Positions 44,371 to 54,403 of a DNA stretch of 64,000 bases are shown here, in pieces. The notes under the pieces are model-generated. The model was not told the origin of the DNA. It made no database searches and worked only from the letters and a program-made list of their open reading frames with translations. Numbering within the stretch: position 1 is the first letter of the stretch; each line of letters opens with the position of its first letter. The translations under genes were made by a program, and so were the position numbers. This DNA comes from Sphingomonas psychrolutea (lineage in GTDB: Bacteria > Pseudomonadota > Alphaproteobacteria > Sphingomonadales > Sphingomonadaceae): NCBI RefSeq assembly GCF_014636175.1, contig NZ_BMDW01000013.1:45805-109804 (forward strand). The letters run 5' to 3'.

Positions 44371-46842
44371 ATGGCAACCGCTATCGCCCCCTCGTTGCTC
44401 GACCACGCGACGCACGCCGCGCGCTGGATCGCCGAGTATCGCGCGCGCACCGCGCGCGGCGACGTGCTGAGCGACGATCCGGCGTGGAGCATCATGTTCG
44501 AAGAACTCGCGGCGGTCGCGGGCGACGATCTCGGTCTCGCGCGCGACCGCGTGCAGCGCCATGCCGAGGATATTGGCACGGGTTTCCGCATCATCGGGGA
44601 AAGCGAAGAGCGCCCCTGGCCGCTATCGCCGATCCCGCTGATGATCCCGGCGGAGGAATGGCGCACGATCGCGGCGGGGATCGTACAGCGCGCCGATCTG
44701 CTCGAAAGCATCATTGCCGATCTCTACGGTGATGCGACATTGGTCGCGCGCGGGCTGATCCCGGCGGCGCTGGTTGGCGGGTCGCCGTTCTTCCTGCGGC
44801 CGATGGCGGGGCTGGTGCCGCCGGGCGGGCATCATTTGCAATTCATCGCAGTCGATCTCGGGCGCGGGCCCGATGGCGAATGGCGCGTGCTGGCGGATCA
44901 TCTGCGCAGCCCGGCAGGTGCCGGCTATGCGCTCGAAAACCGCCTCGCGATCGCGCGAACGCTGGGCGGGTTGCAGGCGCGGCTCAACGTGCAGCGTCAC
45001 GCGGCCTTTTTCGCGGCGTTTCGCGATGGCCTCGCCGCCGCCTGCCGCCGGGTCGAGCCGCGCATCGGGCTGCTGACGCCGGGGCGTTATTCGGCAAGCT
45101 ATGCCGAACAGGCGCATCTCGCGCGCTATCTCGGCTTCCTGCTGGTCGAGGGGGCGGATCTCGCCGCATTGGAGGACAAGCTCTATGTCCGCACGATCGG
45201 CGGGCTCAAGCGGATCGATGCGCTGTGGCACCGCGTCGACCCGCGCTTGCTCGATCCGCTCGCCTTCGATTCGCATTCGCAGATCGGCGTCGCGGGGCTG
45301 ATCGATGCGGCGGCGGCGGGGAACGTCGTGATTGCCAATGTGCCGGGCGCGGGCGTGCTTGAATCGGCGGCGTTCGGCGCGTTCCTGCCGCGGATCTGCG
45401 TGCGCGAGACGGGCGAGGATCTGATCCTGCCCAATATCGCCACCTGGTGGTGCGGTCAGGATCAGGCGTGCGCCAGCGTGATCGCCGATTTCGACCATTT
45501 GCTGATCGGCCCTGCGTTCGGCGTCGCCCCGCTCGGCCTGCCCGACGGGATCGCATTGCCCGGCGTGGATATCACCGGCCCGGCCCGCGCTGCCTTGCTC
45601 GACGACATGACGCGCCGCCCGCAGGATTATGTCGGGCAGGAAATCGTCCGCCTCTCGACCATGCCGGTCGTGACCGACACCGGCCTCGCCGCGCGGCCCT
45701 TCACCTTGCGCGTGTTCGCGGCGCGCGGCAGCGACGGCGCTTGGACGGTGCTGCCCGGCGGCTTCGCGCGCATCGCCGAACATCCCGATCCGCGCGCATC
45801 GGTGATGGGTGAGGGGTGCTGGTCGGCCGATGTCGTCGTCCACGGCGGCGAGCATGTCGCGCCAATGTCGCTGCTGCCCCCCGCCGATACGGTGCATGTC
45901 CGGCGCAACCCCGGCACGCTGCCCAGCCGCGTCGCCGACAATTTTTTCTGGCTCGGGCGCTATCTCGAACGCGGCGAGGCGCTGCTCGGCGTCATCCGCG
46001 TGATGCTCGGCAATTCGATCGACGCCGATGCGGGCGCGGCGCTGGCGTCGGAAACGGTCGGGGGGCTGGTCGGGCTGGTGGTCAATGCCGGCGGTGCGCC
46101 GCATCCGCCATCGCTGCGCCGGGCCGATTTGTCGGCGTTCGCGCGCACCGCGATGGAAGATGGCGAGCGGCACAGCGTCCGCGCGATCAACCGCCTCGCG
46201 CGCGGCATCGGGCAAGGCTCGCGCGACCGGCTCGCGGCGGATTTCGTCCGGCTGCTCGATGCGCCCTATCCGGTCAAAGGCGTCATGCTCGAACGCGCCG
46301 GGTCGTTGCAGCGGCGCTATGCCGCGCTCTCCGGGCTCTCGGCCGAACATATGGGCCGCACCGCTGCGTGGCGCTTCCACGATCTCGGCCGCCGACTGGA
46401 ACGCGCGCAGACCGTGACGCGCGCGGTCCGCGCCTTCGGCATGGCGCAGGCGAGCCTTGATGATCTCTCCACCTTGCTCGATTTGGCCGACAGCCAGATC
46501 AGCTATCGCCAGCGTTATCTGACCGGTATCGCGCGCGTCCCCGTGGTCGATCTCGTCGCGCTCGACCCCGGCAATCCGCGCTCGCTCGCGTTCCAGATCT
46601 GCCGGATTTGCGAGCATCTCGCGGCCTTGCCCGTGCTTGAAGATGACGGGATGGAGGAGCCGCAACAGGCGCAGGGCAGCGTGCTGACCGCAATCGTCTC
46701 GACCGCGACGGCGGCGACGCTCGATGCCGATGTGCTGGGCGATGTGGAACGGCGGCTGTTCCAATTATCGGAGGCGGTCGCGCGGCGGTATTTTCTGCAG
46801 GGCGCGGAGCCGCTCCGCGCGGGCGGGATGGTCTTGGCTTGA
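44371..46842 (+). CDS. Circularly permuted ATP-grasp / Alpha-E domain protein
   Basis: An 823-residue two-domain protein. The first about 470 residues match the circularly permuted ATP-grasp family (CP_ATPgrasp_2): GTGFRIIGESEERPWPLSPIP, LLVEGADLAALEDKLYVRTI and NVVIANVPGAGVLE. The last about 310 residues are the helical Alpha-E (DUF403) domain: RVADNFFWLGRYLERGEALL and LLDLADSQISYRQRYL. ATP-grasp enzymes form carbon-nitrogen bonds. These proteins are regularly paired with transglutaminase-like proteins, as here, in a proposed peptide-modifying or peptide-making system whose product is unknown. Confidence 0.88.
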   Translation: MATAIAPSLLDHATHAARWIAEYRARTARGDVLSDDPAWSIMFEELAAVAGDDLGLARDRVQRHAEDIGTGFRIIGESEERPWPLSPIPLMIPAEEWRTIAAGIVQRADLLESIIADLYGDATLVARGLIPAALVGGSPFFLRPMAGLVPPGGHHLQFIAVDLGRGPDGEWRVLADHLRSPAGAGYALENRLAIARTLGGLQARLNVQRHAAFFAAFRDGLAAACRRVEPRIGLLTPGRYSASYAEQAHLARYLGFLLVEGADLAALEDKLYVRTIGGLKRIDALWHRVDPRLLDPLAFDSHSQIGVAGLIDAAAAGNVVIANVPGAGVLESAAFGAFLPRICVRETGEDLILPNIATWWCGQDQACASVIADFDHLLIGPAFGVAPLGLPDGIALPGVDITGPARAALLDDMTRRPQDYVGQEIVRLSTMPVVTDTGLAARPFTLRVFAARGSDGAWTVLPGGFARIAEHPDPRASVMGEGCWSADVVVHGGEHVAPMSLLPPADTVHVRRNPGTLPSRVADNFFWLGRYLERGEALLGVIRVMLGNSIDADAGAALASETVGGLVGLVVNAGGAPHPPSLRRADLSAFARTAMEDGERHSVRAINRLARGIGQGSRDRLAADFVRLLDAPYPVKGVMLERAGSLQRRYAALSGLSAEHMGRTAAWRFHDLGRRLERAQTVTRAVRAFGMAQASLDDLSTLLDLADSQISYRQRYLTGIARVPVVDLVALDPGNPRSLAFQICRICEHLAALPVLEDDGMEEPQQAQGSVLTAIVSTATAATLDADVLGDVERRLFQLSEAVARRYFLQGAEPLRAGGMVLA

Positions 46843-46860
46843 AGACCACCTGCCATCGCC

Positions 46861-46954
46861 GTCACCCCGGGCTTGACCCGGGGCCCATCGTGCCGCGCTC
46901 GCAGCGGCCGTGGTGCGTGCTACCCGATGGGCCCCGGATCAAGTCCGGGGTGAC
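46861..46954. repeat. Paired inverted palindromic repeat (gtcaccccgg family)
   Basis: Arms at 46861-46890 and 46925-46954 are near-perfect inverted repeats. The left begins GTCACCCCGGGCTTGACCCG, the right ends with its counterpart, and each arm itself folds (CCCCGGGC...ACCCGGGG). The element fills the gap between the ATP-grasp and transglutaminase genes. Confidence 0.8.
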
Positions 46955-46969
46955 GATGAGTGTGTGCCC

Positions 46970-47860
46970 ATGATCTACGAAATCCGCCACATCACGCGCT
47001 TCGATTATGGCGCGAACGTCAAATTCGCGCGCTGCAACCTGCGCCTGAAGCCGATCCATTGGTCGGGGCAGGATCTGCTCGACTATCGCCTCACCATCTC
47101 CCCCTCGGGCCGCGTCTCCCCGGCGCGCGCGGAAGCGGGGCTCGCCAACGTCATGCGCATGGTGGTGGATGAGCCCGTTCGCCACCTGACCATCGAAAGC
47201 GTCTCGCGGATCGCGGTCGATCGCCCCGTGCCGATGCCCGCCAACGGCTCTCGGGCGCTCGCCGAAATCGCCGCCGCCGCGCGCGCCAGTCGCGATCCGT
47301 CGCCCGCTGGCCCGGCCAATTACCTCTTCCCCTCGCCGCTGATCCCGCTTGACCGCGATATTGCCGAATGGTGTGCGCAGGATTTGCAGTCCGATCGGCC
47401 CGCGCTCGATGCCGCGATCGCGCTGGCGCAGCGCATTCAGAACGATTTCGCGTTCGATCCCGCCGCGACCTTGGTCGACACGCCCCCGCACGAAGCGTTC
47501 ATGAAGCGCGGCGGGGTGTGTCAGGATTTCGCGCAGATCATGATCACGGGCCTGCGCGCGGCAGGGCTGCCGGCGGCCTATGCCTCGGGCTATATCCGCA
47601 CGATCCCACCGCCGGGGCAGGCGCGGCTGGTCGGGGCGGATGCGACGCACGCCTGGGTGTTGCTATGGTGCGGCGCCGAGCTCGGCTGGGTCGGCGTCGA
47701 TCCGACCAACGGCATCTGGATGGCGGGCGACCATATCGTCATGGCGATCGGCCGCGATTATGGCGAAATCGCGCCGATCGACGGGGTCGTGCTGGGTTCG
47801 AGCGCGCAGAAGATGGACGTCAGCGTGGACGTCGCGCCGGTGCTGGAGATGGTGGGGTAG
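46970..47860 (+). CDS. Transglutaminase-like family protein
   Basis: A 296-residue protein with an N-terminal bacterial transglutaminase-associated beta domain (YEIRHITRFDYGANV, RLKPIHWSGQDLLDY) and a transglutaminase core. The catalytic triad is Cys184 (GGVCQDFAQ), His228 (DATHAW) and Asp244 (GVDPTNG). The upstream neighbour is a circularly permuted ATP-grasp/Alpha-E protein, the usual partner. It may act as a protease or amide-forming enzyme; the substrate is unknown. ATG 46970 is the start; upstream in-frame sequence comes from the repeat element. Confidence 0.88.
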   Translation: MIYEIRHITRFDYGANVKFARCNLRLKPIHWSGQDLLDYRLTISPSGRVSPARAEAGLANVMRMVVDEPVRHLTIESVSRIAVDRPVPMPANGSRALAEIAAAARASRDPSPAGPANYLFPSPLIPLDRDIAEWCAQDLQSDRPALDAAIALAQRIQNDFAFDPAATLVDTPPHEAFMKRGGVCQDFAQIMITGLRAAGLPAAYASGYIRTIPPPGQARLVGADATHAWVLLWCGAELGWVGVDPTNGIWMAGDHIVMAIGRDYGEIAPIDGVVLGSSAQKMDVSVDVAPVLEMVG

Positions 47861-47894
47861 GGGAGGCTGGAAGTGGATGGTAAGCTTCCGCTCC

Positions 47895-48000
47895 GTCACC
47901 CCGGCCTTGTGCCGGGGTCCACTGTGCGGCAGGCGCACCGCCCGAAGTTCGAGACGGCTTTCTTCCGGATACGTGGACCCCGGCACGAGGCCGGGGCGAC
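47895..48000. repeat. Paired inverted palindromic repeat (gtcaccccgg family)
   Basis: Arms at 47895-47922 and 47973-48000 are inverted: GTCACCCCGGCCTTGTGCCG at the left and its counterpart at the right, each folding on itself. It lies in the 399-nt gap after the transglutaminase gene. The rest of that gap (48001-48259) contains no gene I can support. Confidence 0.8.
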
Positions 48001-48259
48001 GAACGTGGGGGGCGTTCGATGTCCGCTATCGGCCGCAACCTGCCGTCTGTCCTACGTGGCCAGCCCTATGGTATCGTCTCGCATCAGTCGTTCGCCGAGC
48101 CCGATCATACCCGCCGCCGCCCGACCCGCAACAACCGCAAATCGCCTAACCTTTGTGACTTTACGCGTATCACAAATATAACACGCCTATCGCACACCCC
48201 CGCGTTGCACTCCGCCGCGCGATCCCCCAAATAGGCGGCGCAGGACATTGGGGTACAAC

Positions 48260-49180
48260 GTGGCCGATCCGTATACGACATTGGGCGTCGCCCGCACCGC
48301 GACCGAAGCGGAGATCAAGAAGGCGTATCGCAAGCTCGCCAAGGAGCTGCATCCCGACAAGAACAAGGACAATCCCAAGGCGAGCGACCGCTTCAGTGCG
48401 GTGACCAACGCCTATGATCTGCTCAACGACAAGGACAAACGCGCGCGCTTCGACCGGGGCGAGATCGACGGCGACGGCAATCCGGCGTCGCCCTTCGGCT
48501 TCGGCGGCGGGGGCGGCAATCCCGGCGGCTTCCGCCCCGGCCCCGGCGGCGGCGGGTTTCAGGCCGATGGCCCCGATCTCAGCGACATCTTCGAAAACAT
48601 GTTTTCGAGCGGGGGCCGCGGCGGGTTCGCCGGCGGCTTCGGGCGGGCCCGCGAAAAGGGTGGCAACATCCTCTACAAGCTCGACGTGCCGTTCGTCGAT
48701 GCGGTGACCTCCAAGCCGCAGCGGATCACGCTCGGCGACGGCAAGACGATCGACCTCAAGCTGCCCGCAGGCCTTGAAAGCGGCGCACAGATGCGCCTCA
48801 CCGGCAAGGGCCAGCCGGGGCCGGGCGGCAATGGCGACGGCATCGTCACGCTCACCGTCCTGCCGCACCGCTTCTTCGAACGGGCGGGCGACGATGTCCG
48901 GCTCGATTTGCCGATCAGCCTGTCAGAAGCCGTGCTGGGCGCGAGCGTGCGCGTGCCGACGCCTGAGGGCGCGGTGATGCTGACGGTGCCCAAGGGCTCC
49001 ACCTCGGGCAAGACGCTGCGGCTGCGCGGGCGCGGCTTCCACCGCAAGGACGGCACGCGCGGCGATCAATTGGTGACGCTGATGGTCGATCTGCCGGTCG
49101 ATGACGATGCGCTGATCGAATTCGTAACGGGCTGGAAAGACAAGGATTTGCGGAACCCGCGCGGCGGGCTGGGCGTCTGA
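48260..49180 (+). CDS. DnaJ/CbpA-like co-chaperone (type II J-domain protein)
   Basis: A 306-residue J-domain protein. The J domain reads DPYTTLGVARTATEAEIKKAYRKLAKELHPDKN, with the HPD tripeptide. A Gly/Phe-rich linker (FGFGGGGGNPGGF) follows, with no zinc finger, then the C-terminal peptide-binding domains (DVPFVDAVTSKPQRITL, LRGRGFHRKDGTRGDQLV). It resembles CbpA or DnaJ-like type II co-chaperones that stimulate DnaK. The likely start is GTG 48260 (VADPYTTLG); TTG 48248 is in frame but less likely. Confidence 0.9.
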   Translation: MADPYTTLGVARTATEAEIKKAYRKLAKELHPDKNKDNPKASDRFSAVTNAYDLLNDKDKRARFDRGEIDGDGNPASPFGFGGGGGNPGGFRPGPGGGGFQADGPDLSDIFENMFSSGGRGGFAGGFGRAREKGGNILYKLDVPFVDAVTSKPQRITLGDGKTIDLKLPAGLESGAQMRLTGKGQPGPGGNGDGIVTLTVLPHRFFERAGDDVRLDLPISLSEAVLGASVRVPTPEGAVMLTVPKGSTSGKTLRLRGRGFHRKDGTRGDQLVTLMVDLPVDDDALIEFVTGWKDKDLRNPRGGLGV

Positions 49181-49202
49181 GCTCCGTAAGGAGCCTGCGG
49201 CG

Positions 49203-50161
49203 ATGAGTCATATTTCCCCCGTCTCGCCCGAGGAGCGCGCCGCGCATGGCGAAGCCGGGGTCAAGCCCGAAGACGTGCCACCCGCCGCACGTCCGGCGAC
49301 CCGGGCGTGGCGGGTGCTGCGGCGCGTCATCATCGGGGTGTTCTCGGACGGCTTCATCCATGCCGGGAACCTCGCCTATCTGGCGTTGCTGACGGTGTTT
49401 CCCTTTTTCATCCTGGCCGCCGCGATCGCGTCCTTGCTCGGCCAAAGCGCCGAGACGCAGCGCGCGGTCGCGTCCTTCCTCCACGTCCTGCCGCCTAATG
49501 TCGGCGATTTGCTCGAAAAGCCGATTCATGACGTGCTGGCGGCGCGCACCGGGTCTTTGCTGTGGATCGGCGGGCTCGTCGCTTTGTGGTCGGTCGGCAG
49601 TTTCGTCGAGACGATCCGCGACATCTTCCGCCGCGCTTACGGCGTCACGTCGAGCAAGCCATTTTGGCATTACCGCTTGAGCTCGATGCTCGTCATCATT
49701 GTGTCGGTCGTGGTCGCCTTGCTGTCCTTCCTGGTGCAGGGTGTGATGACAGCGGTCGAACGTTTTATTTACGCGCTTCTGCCGTTCGCCCAAGATCTCG
49801 CAATGTGGGTCGGCCTGTCGCGGATCGTGCCGGGTCTGGTGATGTTCATCGCCTTGTACATGCTGTTCTTTTCGGTCACGCCGTCGAAATATCGCATGAG
49901 CAAATGTCCGAAATGGCCCGGCGCGCTGTTCACCGCCGCATGGTGGGTGTCGATCACCGCGCTGTTGCCGATCATCCTGTCATCGCTCTCCGATTACAGC
50001 CTGACCTATGGCAGCCTGGCGGGGGTGATTGTGGCGCTGCTCTTTTTCTTTCTGGTGGGTCTGGGCATCGTCTTTGGTGCGCATTTGAACGCGGCACTGG
50101 CGGAACCCCCCGAACCAAGGGTAGAGACCGCGCGGAAACTGACGGAGGCGACGAGCGCGTG

Positions 50162-50162
<1 letters not shown>
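49203..50162 (+). CDS. YihY/virulence factor BrkB family membrane protein
   Basis: A 319-residue protein with about six membrane segments. Family hallmarks are AGNLAYLALLTVFPFFILAAA near the N-terminus, and LLWIGGLVALWSVGSFVETIRDIFRRAYG, then GSLAGVIVALLFFFLVGLGIVFGAHLNAAL. The family was once called RNase BN by mistake; the true role is not known. AAGGAG lies upstream of ATG 49203. The stop overlaps the fabI start (TGATG), suggesting a shared operon with dnaJ-like, fabI and aroC. Confidence 0.9.
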
Positions 50163-50962
<800 letters not shown>

Positions 50963-50964
50963 AG

Positions 50965-51027
50965 CTCCCTCTCCCCAAGGGGGAGAGGGAAGGGGCCCGC
51001 GCCGCAGGCGTGGGAAGGGTGAGGGGC
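50965..51027. repeat. Left inverted palindromic arm of the DUF559 unit 1
   Basis: Starts 2 nt after fabI. CTCCCTCTCCCCAAGGGGGA is itself a palindrome, followed by a second fold (GGGGCCCGCGCC...GTGGG). It is the inverted counterpart of the arm at 51381-51439. Its last bases (GAGGGGCA) provide the ribosome site for the DUF559 gene. Confidence 0.85.
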
Positions 51028-51028
51028 A

Positions 51029-51445
51029 GTGGCGAATTCGCGCTACAAAGTCGGTGATGGGACGATCGATCGCGCACGCGATTTGCGGCGGAATTCAACC
51101 CCCGCTGAGAGCAAACTCTGGTCGGTGCTCCGTGGCGGTGCGCTTGACGGCCACAAGTTCCGTCGCCAGCAACGTCTCGGGCCGTTCTTCGGCGATTTCG
51201 TATGTCAGGCGGCGCGGCTTGTGGTCGAACTTGATGGCGATACGCACGCCGTTTCGGAGGCCTATGATGCGCGTCGAACCGCATTTCTTGAAGGTGAGGG
51301 ATATCGCGTGCTGCGTTTTGGCAATGCCGAAGTGACGGGAAATGTGGAGGGGGTCGCCGCCGCGATCCGCGCTGCGCTCACGCCCTCACCCTCCCATGCT
51401 GCGCATGGGCCCCTCCCTCTCCCCCATGGGGGAGAGGGGTTTTGA
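51029..51445 (+). CDS. DUF559 (Vsr-like endonuclease fold) protein, unit 1
   Basis: A 138-residue DUF559 protein. The family reads as [50 protein letters not shown] and [16 protein letters not shown]. The D...E-x-D-G arrangement (GDFV, VELDG) is the PD-(D/E)xK-like active site shared with very-short-patch-repair and restriction enzymes. The last about 21 residues ([17 protein letters not shown]) are encoded by the flanking palindrome and are not part of the fold. The start is GTG 51029. The gene is inserted between fabI and aroC in the same orientation, and its stop overlaps the aroC start. Function is unproven. Confidence 0.87.
   Translation: MANSRYKVGDGTIDRARDLRRNSTPAESKLWSVLRGGALDGHKFRRQQRLGPFFGDFVCQAARLVVELDGDTHAVSEAYDARRTAFLEGEGYRVLRFGNAEVTGNVEGVAAAIRAALTPSPSHAAHGPLPLPHGGEGF
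51381..51439. repeat. Right inverted palindromic arm of the DUF559 unit 1
   Basis: Its reverse complement (CCCCTCTCCCCCATGGGGGA and onward) matches the left arm at 50965-51027 in order and composition. It encodes the tail of the DUF559 protein, and its final GGAGAGGGG is the ribosome site for aroC. Confidence 0.85.
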
Positions 51446-52509
51446 GTTTCAACACCTTCGGCCATCTCTTCCGCTTCACCACCTGGGGCGAATCGCACGG
51501 GCCCGCGATCGGCGCGGTTGTGGACGGCTGTCCGCCGGGGATCGCAATCAGCGAGGCTGACATCCAGCCGTTCCTCGATCAGCGCCGCCCCGGTACTTCA
51601 CGCTTCACCACGCAGCGGCAGGAGCCGGATCAGGTCCGCATCCTGTCGGGCGTGTTCGAAGGCAAGACCACCGGCACACCGATCAGCCTGATGATCGAGA
51701 ATGTCGATCAACGCTCGAAGGATTATTCGGAGGTCGCCAAGGCCTATCGCCCCGGCCATGCCGATTACGCCTATGACGCCAAATACGGTTTCCGCGATTA
51801 TCGCGGTGGCGGGCGCTCCTCGGCGCGCGAGACGGCGTCGCGCGTTGCGGCGGGCGCGGTGGCGCGGCTGGTGATCCCCGAGGTGACGATCACGGCGTGG
51901 GTCGAGGCGATCGGCGGCGATGCGATCGACCCGGCCAATTTCGATGCGACCGAGATCGACCGCAACCCCTTCTTCTGCCCCGATCCTGCCGCCGCCGCGC
52001 GCTGGGAGAGGTTGGTCGACGCCGCACGCAAGGCGGGGTCCTCGCTCGGCGCAGTGATTGGCTGTTCGGCCACGGGCGTGCCCGCGGGATGGGGCGCGCC
52101 GCTTTATGCCAAGCTCGATGCCGATCTGGCGGCGGCGTGCATGGGGATCAACGCGGTCAAGGGCGTCGAGATCGGTGATGGCTTCGGCGCGGCGATGCTG
52201 CGCGGCGAAGACAATGCCGATCCGATGCGCCCGGGTACCGATGGTCCCGAATTCCTCGCCAATCACGCCGGTGGCATAGCCGGCGGCATCGCAACGGGCC
52301 AACCGATCACGTTGCGCGTCGCGTTCAAGCCGACCTCGTCGATCCTAACCCCGGTCGAGACGATCGACCGTAGCGGCGCTGCAACCGAGATACTGACCAA
52401 GGGCCGGCACGATCCGTGCGTCGGCATTCGTGGCGCGCCAGTCGTCGCGGCGATGGTCGCCTTGGTGCTGGCCGACCATAAGCTGCTGCATCGCGGGCAA
52501 ATCGGGTAA
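51442..52509 (+). CDS. aroC: Chorismate synthase
   Basis: A 355-residue chorismate synthase, the last step of the shikimate pathway, using reduced FMN. Characteristic blocks are [75 protein letters not shown] and [18 protein letters not shown]. The only start fitting the family N-terminus (SFNTFGHLF) is TTG 51442, which overlaps the DUF559 stop as TTGA. The ribosome site GGAGAGGGG lies inside the repeat arm. Motifs and length are normal. Confidence 0.96.
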   Translation: MSFNTFGHLFRFTTWGESHGPAIGAVVDGCPPGIAISEADIQPFLDQRRPGTSRFTTQRQEPDQVRILSGVFEGKTTGTPISLMIENVDQRSKDYSEVAKAYRPGHADYAYDAKYGFRDYRGGGRSSARETASRVAAGAVARLVIPEVTITAWVEAIGGDAIDPANFDATEIDRNPFFCPDPAAAARWERLVDAARKAGSSLGAVIGCSATGVPAGWGAPLYAKLDADLAAACMGINAVKGVEIGDGFGAAMLRGEDNADPMRPGTDGPEFLANHAGGIAGGIATGQPITLRVAFKPTSSILTPVETIDRSGAATEILTKGRHDPCVGIRGAPVVAAMVALVLADHKLLHRGQIG

Positions 52510-52617
52510 TCGGGCAAGCCGTTCTCGCATAGGGATAAAGGGAGCGACCGCACTATCGGTGGAGCGTTATTACGGTCGACCTCTTCGATGGTCATGACAC
52601 CGAAAGGACCCTATTCC

Positions 52618-52902
52618 ATGCGTATCGCACTTCTGGCCGGCCTTGCCGCCGCCACCTTTTCTACCGCAGCACTTGCGCAAACCACGGCGCCCGCGCCCAG
52701 TGAGCCGCAAACCATGCCGGCGCCGCAGACCTCTACCCCGACGACGACCGACGTGCCGCCGAGCACGATCCCGCAGCCGACGATGACACCCGAGCCGATG
52801 GCCGCGCCGACTCCGTCACCGACCGATTCGACGATGACGACCCAGACGCCAAGCGACCCGGCCACGACGCCGACCAAGAAGAAGTACAAAAAGCCGATGT
52901 AA
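52618..52902 (+). CDS. Secreted Pro/Thr-rich hypothetical protein
   Basis: A 94-residue protein. A signal peptide (RIALLAGLAAATFSTAALAQ) is followed by a low-complexity Thr-Pro-Ala-Ser segment and a short basic end (KKKYKKPM). No domain is recognised. ATG 52618 starts the signal peptide and AAAGGA lies upstream. It is probably a periplasmic or surface disordered protein of unknown role. Confidence 0.75.
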   Translation: MRIALLAGLAAATFSTAALAQTTAPAPSEPQTMPAPQTSTPTTTDVPPSTIPQPTMTPEPMAAPTPSPTDSTMTTQTPSDPATTPTKKKYKKPM

Positions 52903-52925
52903 TCGGCGCGGTCGAACCGAAAATC

Positions 52926-52955
52926 GCCCCGGTCCTGCACGCGCAGGGCCGGGGC
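52926..52955. terminator. Hairpin terminator between convergent genes
   Basis: GCCCCGGTCCTGC and GCAGGGCCGGGGC form a 13-bp stem with one mismatch or wobble and an ACGC loop, followed by TTTT on the + strand. It sits between the secreted protein gene and convergent purA. Confidence 0.88.
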
Positions 52956-52963
52956 TTTTCGCA

Positions 52964-54253
52964 TCAGTCGGCGAAGGGATCGCGTACCAGGATCGTGTCT
53001 TCGCGTTCCGGGCTGGTCGAGACCAGCGCGACCGGGCAGCGGATCAGCTCCTCGATCCGGCGGATGTATTTGATCGCCTGGGCAGGGAGATCGGCCCAAC
53101 TGCGCGCGCCCGCCGTCGTTTCCTGCCAGCCGGGCATCGACTCATAGACCGGCACGACTTCGGCCTGATCGGCGGCATGGGCAGGGAAATAATCGAGCGT
53201 TTCGCCGCGCAACGTATAGCCGGTGCAGATCCGGACCTCGTCAAACCCGTCGAGCACGTCGATCTTGGTCAGCGCGATGCCGGTGATGCCGCCGACCGCC
53301 GCCGATTGCCGCACCAGCACCGCATCGAACCAGCCACAGCGCCGCTTGCGCCCGGTGACCGTGCCGAATTCATGCCCGCGCTCGCCGAGCCGTTCGCCGG
53401 TCGCATCTTCTAGCTCGGTCGGGAACGGCCCCGAGCCAACGCGGGTCGTATAGGCCTTGGCGATGCCCAGCACGAAGCCGACCGCGCTGGGGCCGAGGCC
53501 GGAGCCGCCTGCTGCGGTGCCCGAAATTGTGTTCGACGAGGTGACGAACGGATACGTCCCATGATCGACGTCGAGCAACACGCCCTGCGCGCCTTCGAAC
53601 AGGATCCGCCGCCCGCGCGCGCGCAAGGCGTTGAGATCGCGCCACGTCGGTTTGACAAAGGGCAAGACGAACGGCGCGATTTCGCGCAGTTCGGCGAGCA
53701 GCGCTGCGCGATCGACCGGCGGTTCGCCGAAACCGGCGCGCAGTGCGTCGTGATGCGCGGTAAGACGGTCGAGCTGCGGCCCGAGCGCGTCGAGGTGCGC
53801 AAGGTCGCACACGCGGATCGCGCGCCGGCCGACCTTGTCTTCATAGGCCGGACCGATCCCGCGCCGCGTCGTCCCGATCTTGCCAGCACCACTCGCATCT
53901 TCGCGCAGCGAATCGAGGTCGCGGTGGAAGGGAAGGATCAGCGCGCAGGTGTCGGATACCATCAGCGTCTCGGGCGTGATCGTCACGCCTTGCCCGCGCA
54001 ATTTCTCGACCTCGGCCTTCAGCGCCCACGGATCGAGCACGACGCCATTGCCGATCACCGACGGCGTGCCGCGCACGATGCCCGAGGGGAGCAGGGAGAG
54101 CTTATAAACCTTTTCGCCAACGACGAGCGTATGCCCGGCATTGTGCCCGCCCTGAAAGCGCACCACGACATCGGCGCGCTCGGCGAGCCAGTCGACGATC
54201 TTGCCCTTGCCTTCATCGCCCCATTGGGCACCAATCACTGCTACGTTGGCCAA
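52964..54253 (-). CDS. purA: Adenylosuccinate synthetase
   Basis: A 429-residue PurA, joining IMP and aspartate with GTP in AMP synthesis. The N-terminal P-loop-like block [17 protein letters not shown] and [11 protein letters not shown] are diagnostic, as are [39 protein letters not shown] and [16 protein letters not shown] sequence. The gene is on the same strand as hisZ, serA and serC; an oppositely oriented hydrolase gene intervenes before hisZ. Confidence 0.97.
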   Translation of the reverse strand: MANVAVIGAQWGDEGKGKIVDWLAERADVVVRFQGGHNAGHTLVVGEKVYKLSLLPSGIVRGTPSVIGNGVVLDPWALKAEVEKLRGQGVTITPETLMVSDTCALILPFHRDLDSLREDASGAGKIGTTRRGIGPAYEDKVGRRAIRVCDLAHLDALGPQLDRLTAHHDALRAGFGEPPVDRAALLAELREIAPFVLPFVKPTWRDLNALRARGRRILFEGAQGVLLDVDHGTYPFVTSSNTISGTAAGGSGLGPSAVGFVLGIAKAYTTRVGSGPFPTELEDATGERLGERGHEFGTVTGRKRRCGWFDAVLVRQSAAVGGITGIALTKIDVLDGFDEVRICTGYTLRGETLDYFPAHAADQAEVVPVYESMPGWQETTAGARSWADLPAQAIKYIRRIEELIRCPVALVSTSPEREDTILVRDPFAD

Positions 54254-54403
54254 ATGTCCACCTTTCAGGGTGTGCCGGAAATCGGCCTTTCCCTAGGTAG
54301 CGCGGGCGCAAGCGTCCACCCCCTACACTCTGTTACACTTGATCGATTGACCCGGTTTCGCCCTGCGCGATAGCGAAACGCGTAACGATCGAGGGACCGC
54401 GCC

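Noticed and set aside
44623..46764. A 713-codon open frame on the minus strand opposite the ATP-grasp gene
   Set aside because: It mirrors a strongly supported + strand gene. Its sequence is Arg/Gln/Asp-rich low-complexity typical of antisense reading in GC-rich DNA, and it has no recognisable motif.
46861..48000. CRISPR array, because of repeated palindromic sequence
   Set aside because: Copies are inverted pairs at irregular spacing, not direct repeats with uniform spacers, and no cas genes are present.
51029..51445. DUF559 protein as a genuine Vsr mismatch-repair enzyme
   Set aside because: No cytosine methyltransferase gene is nearby, and the gene sits in a repeat pair; only the nuclease fold is shared.
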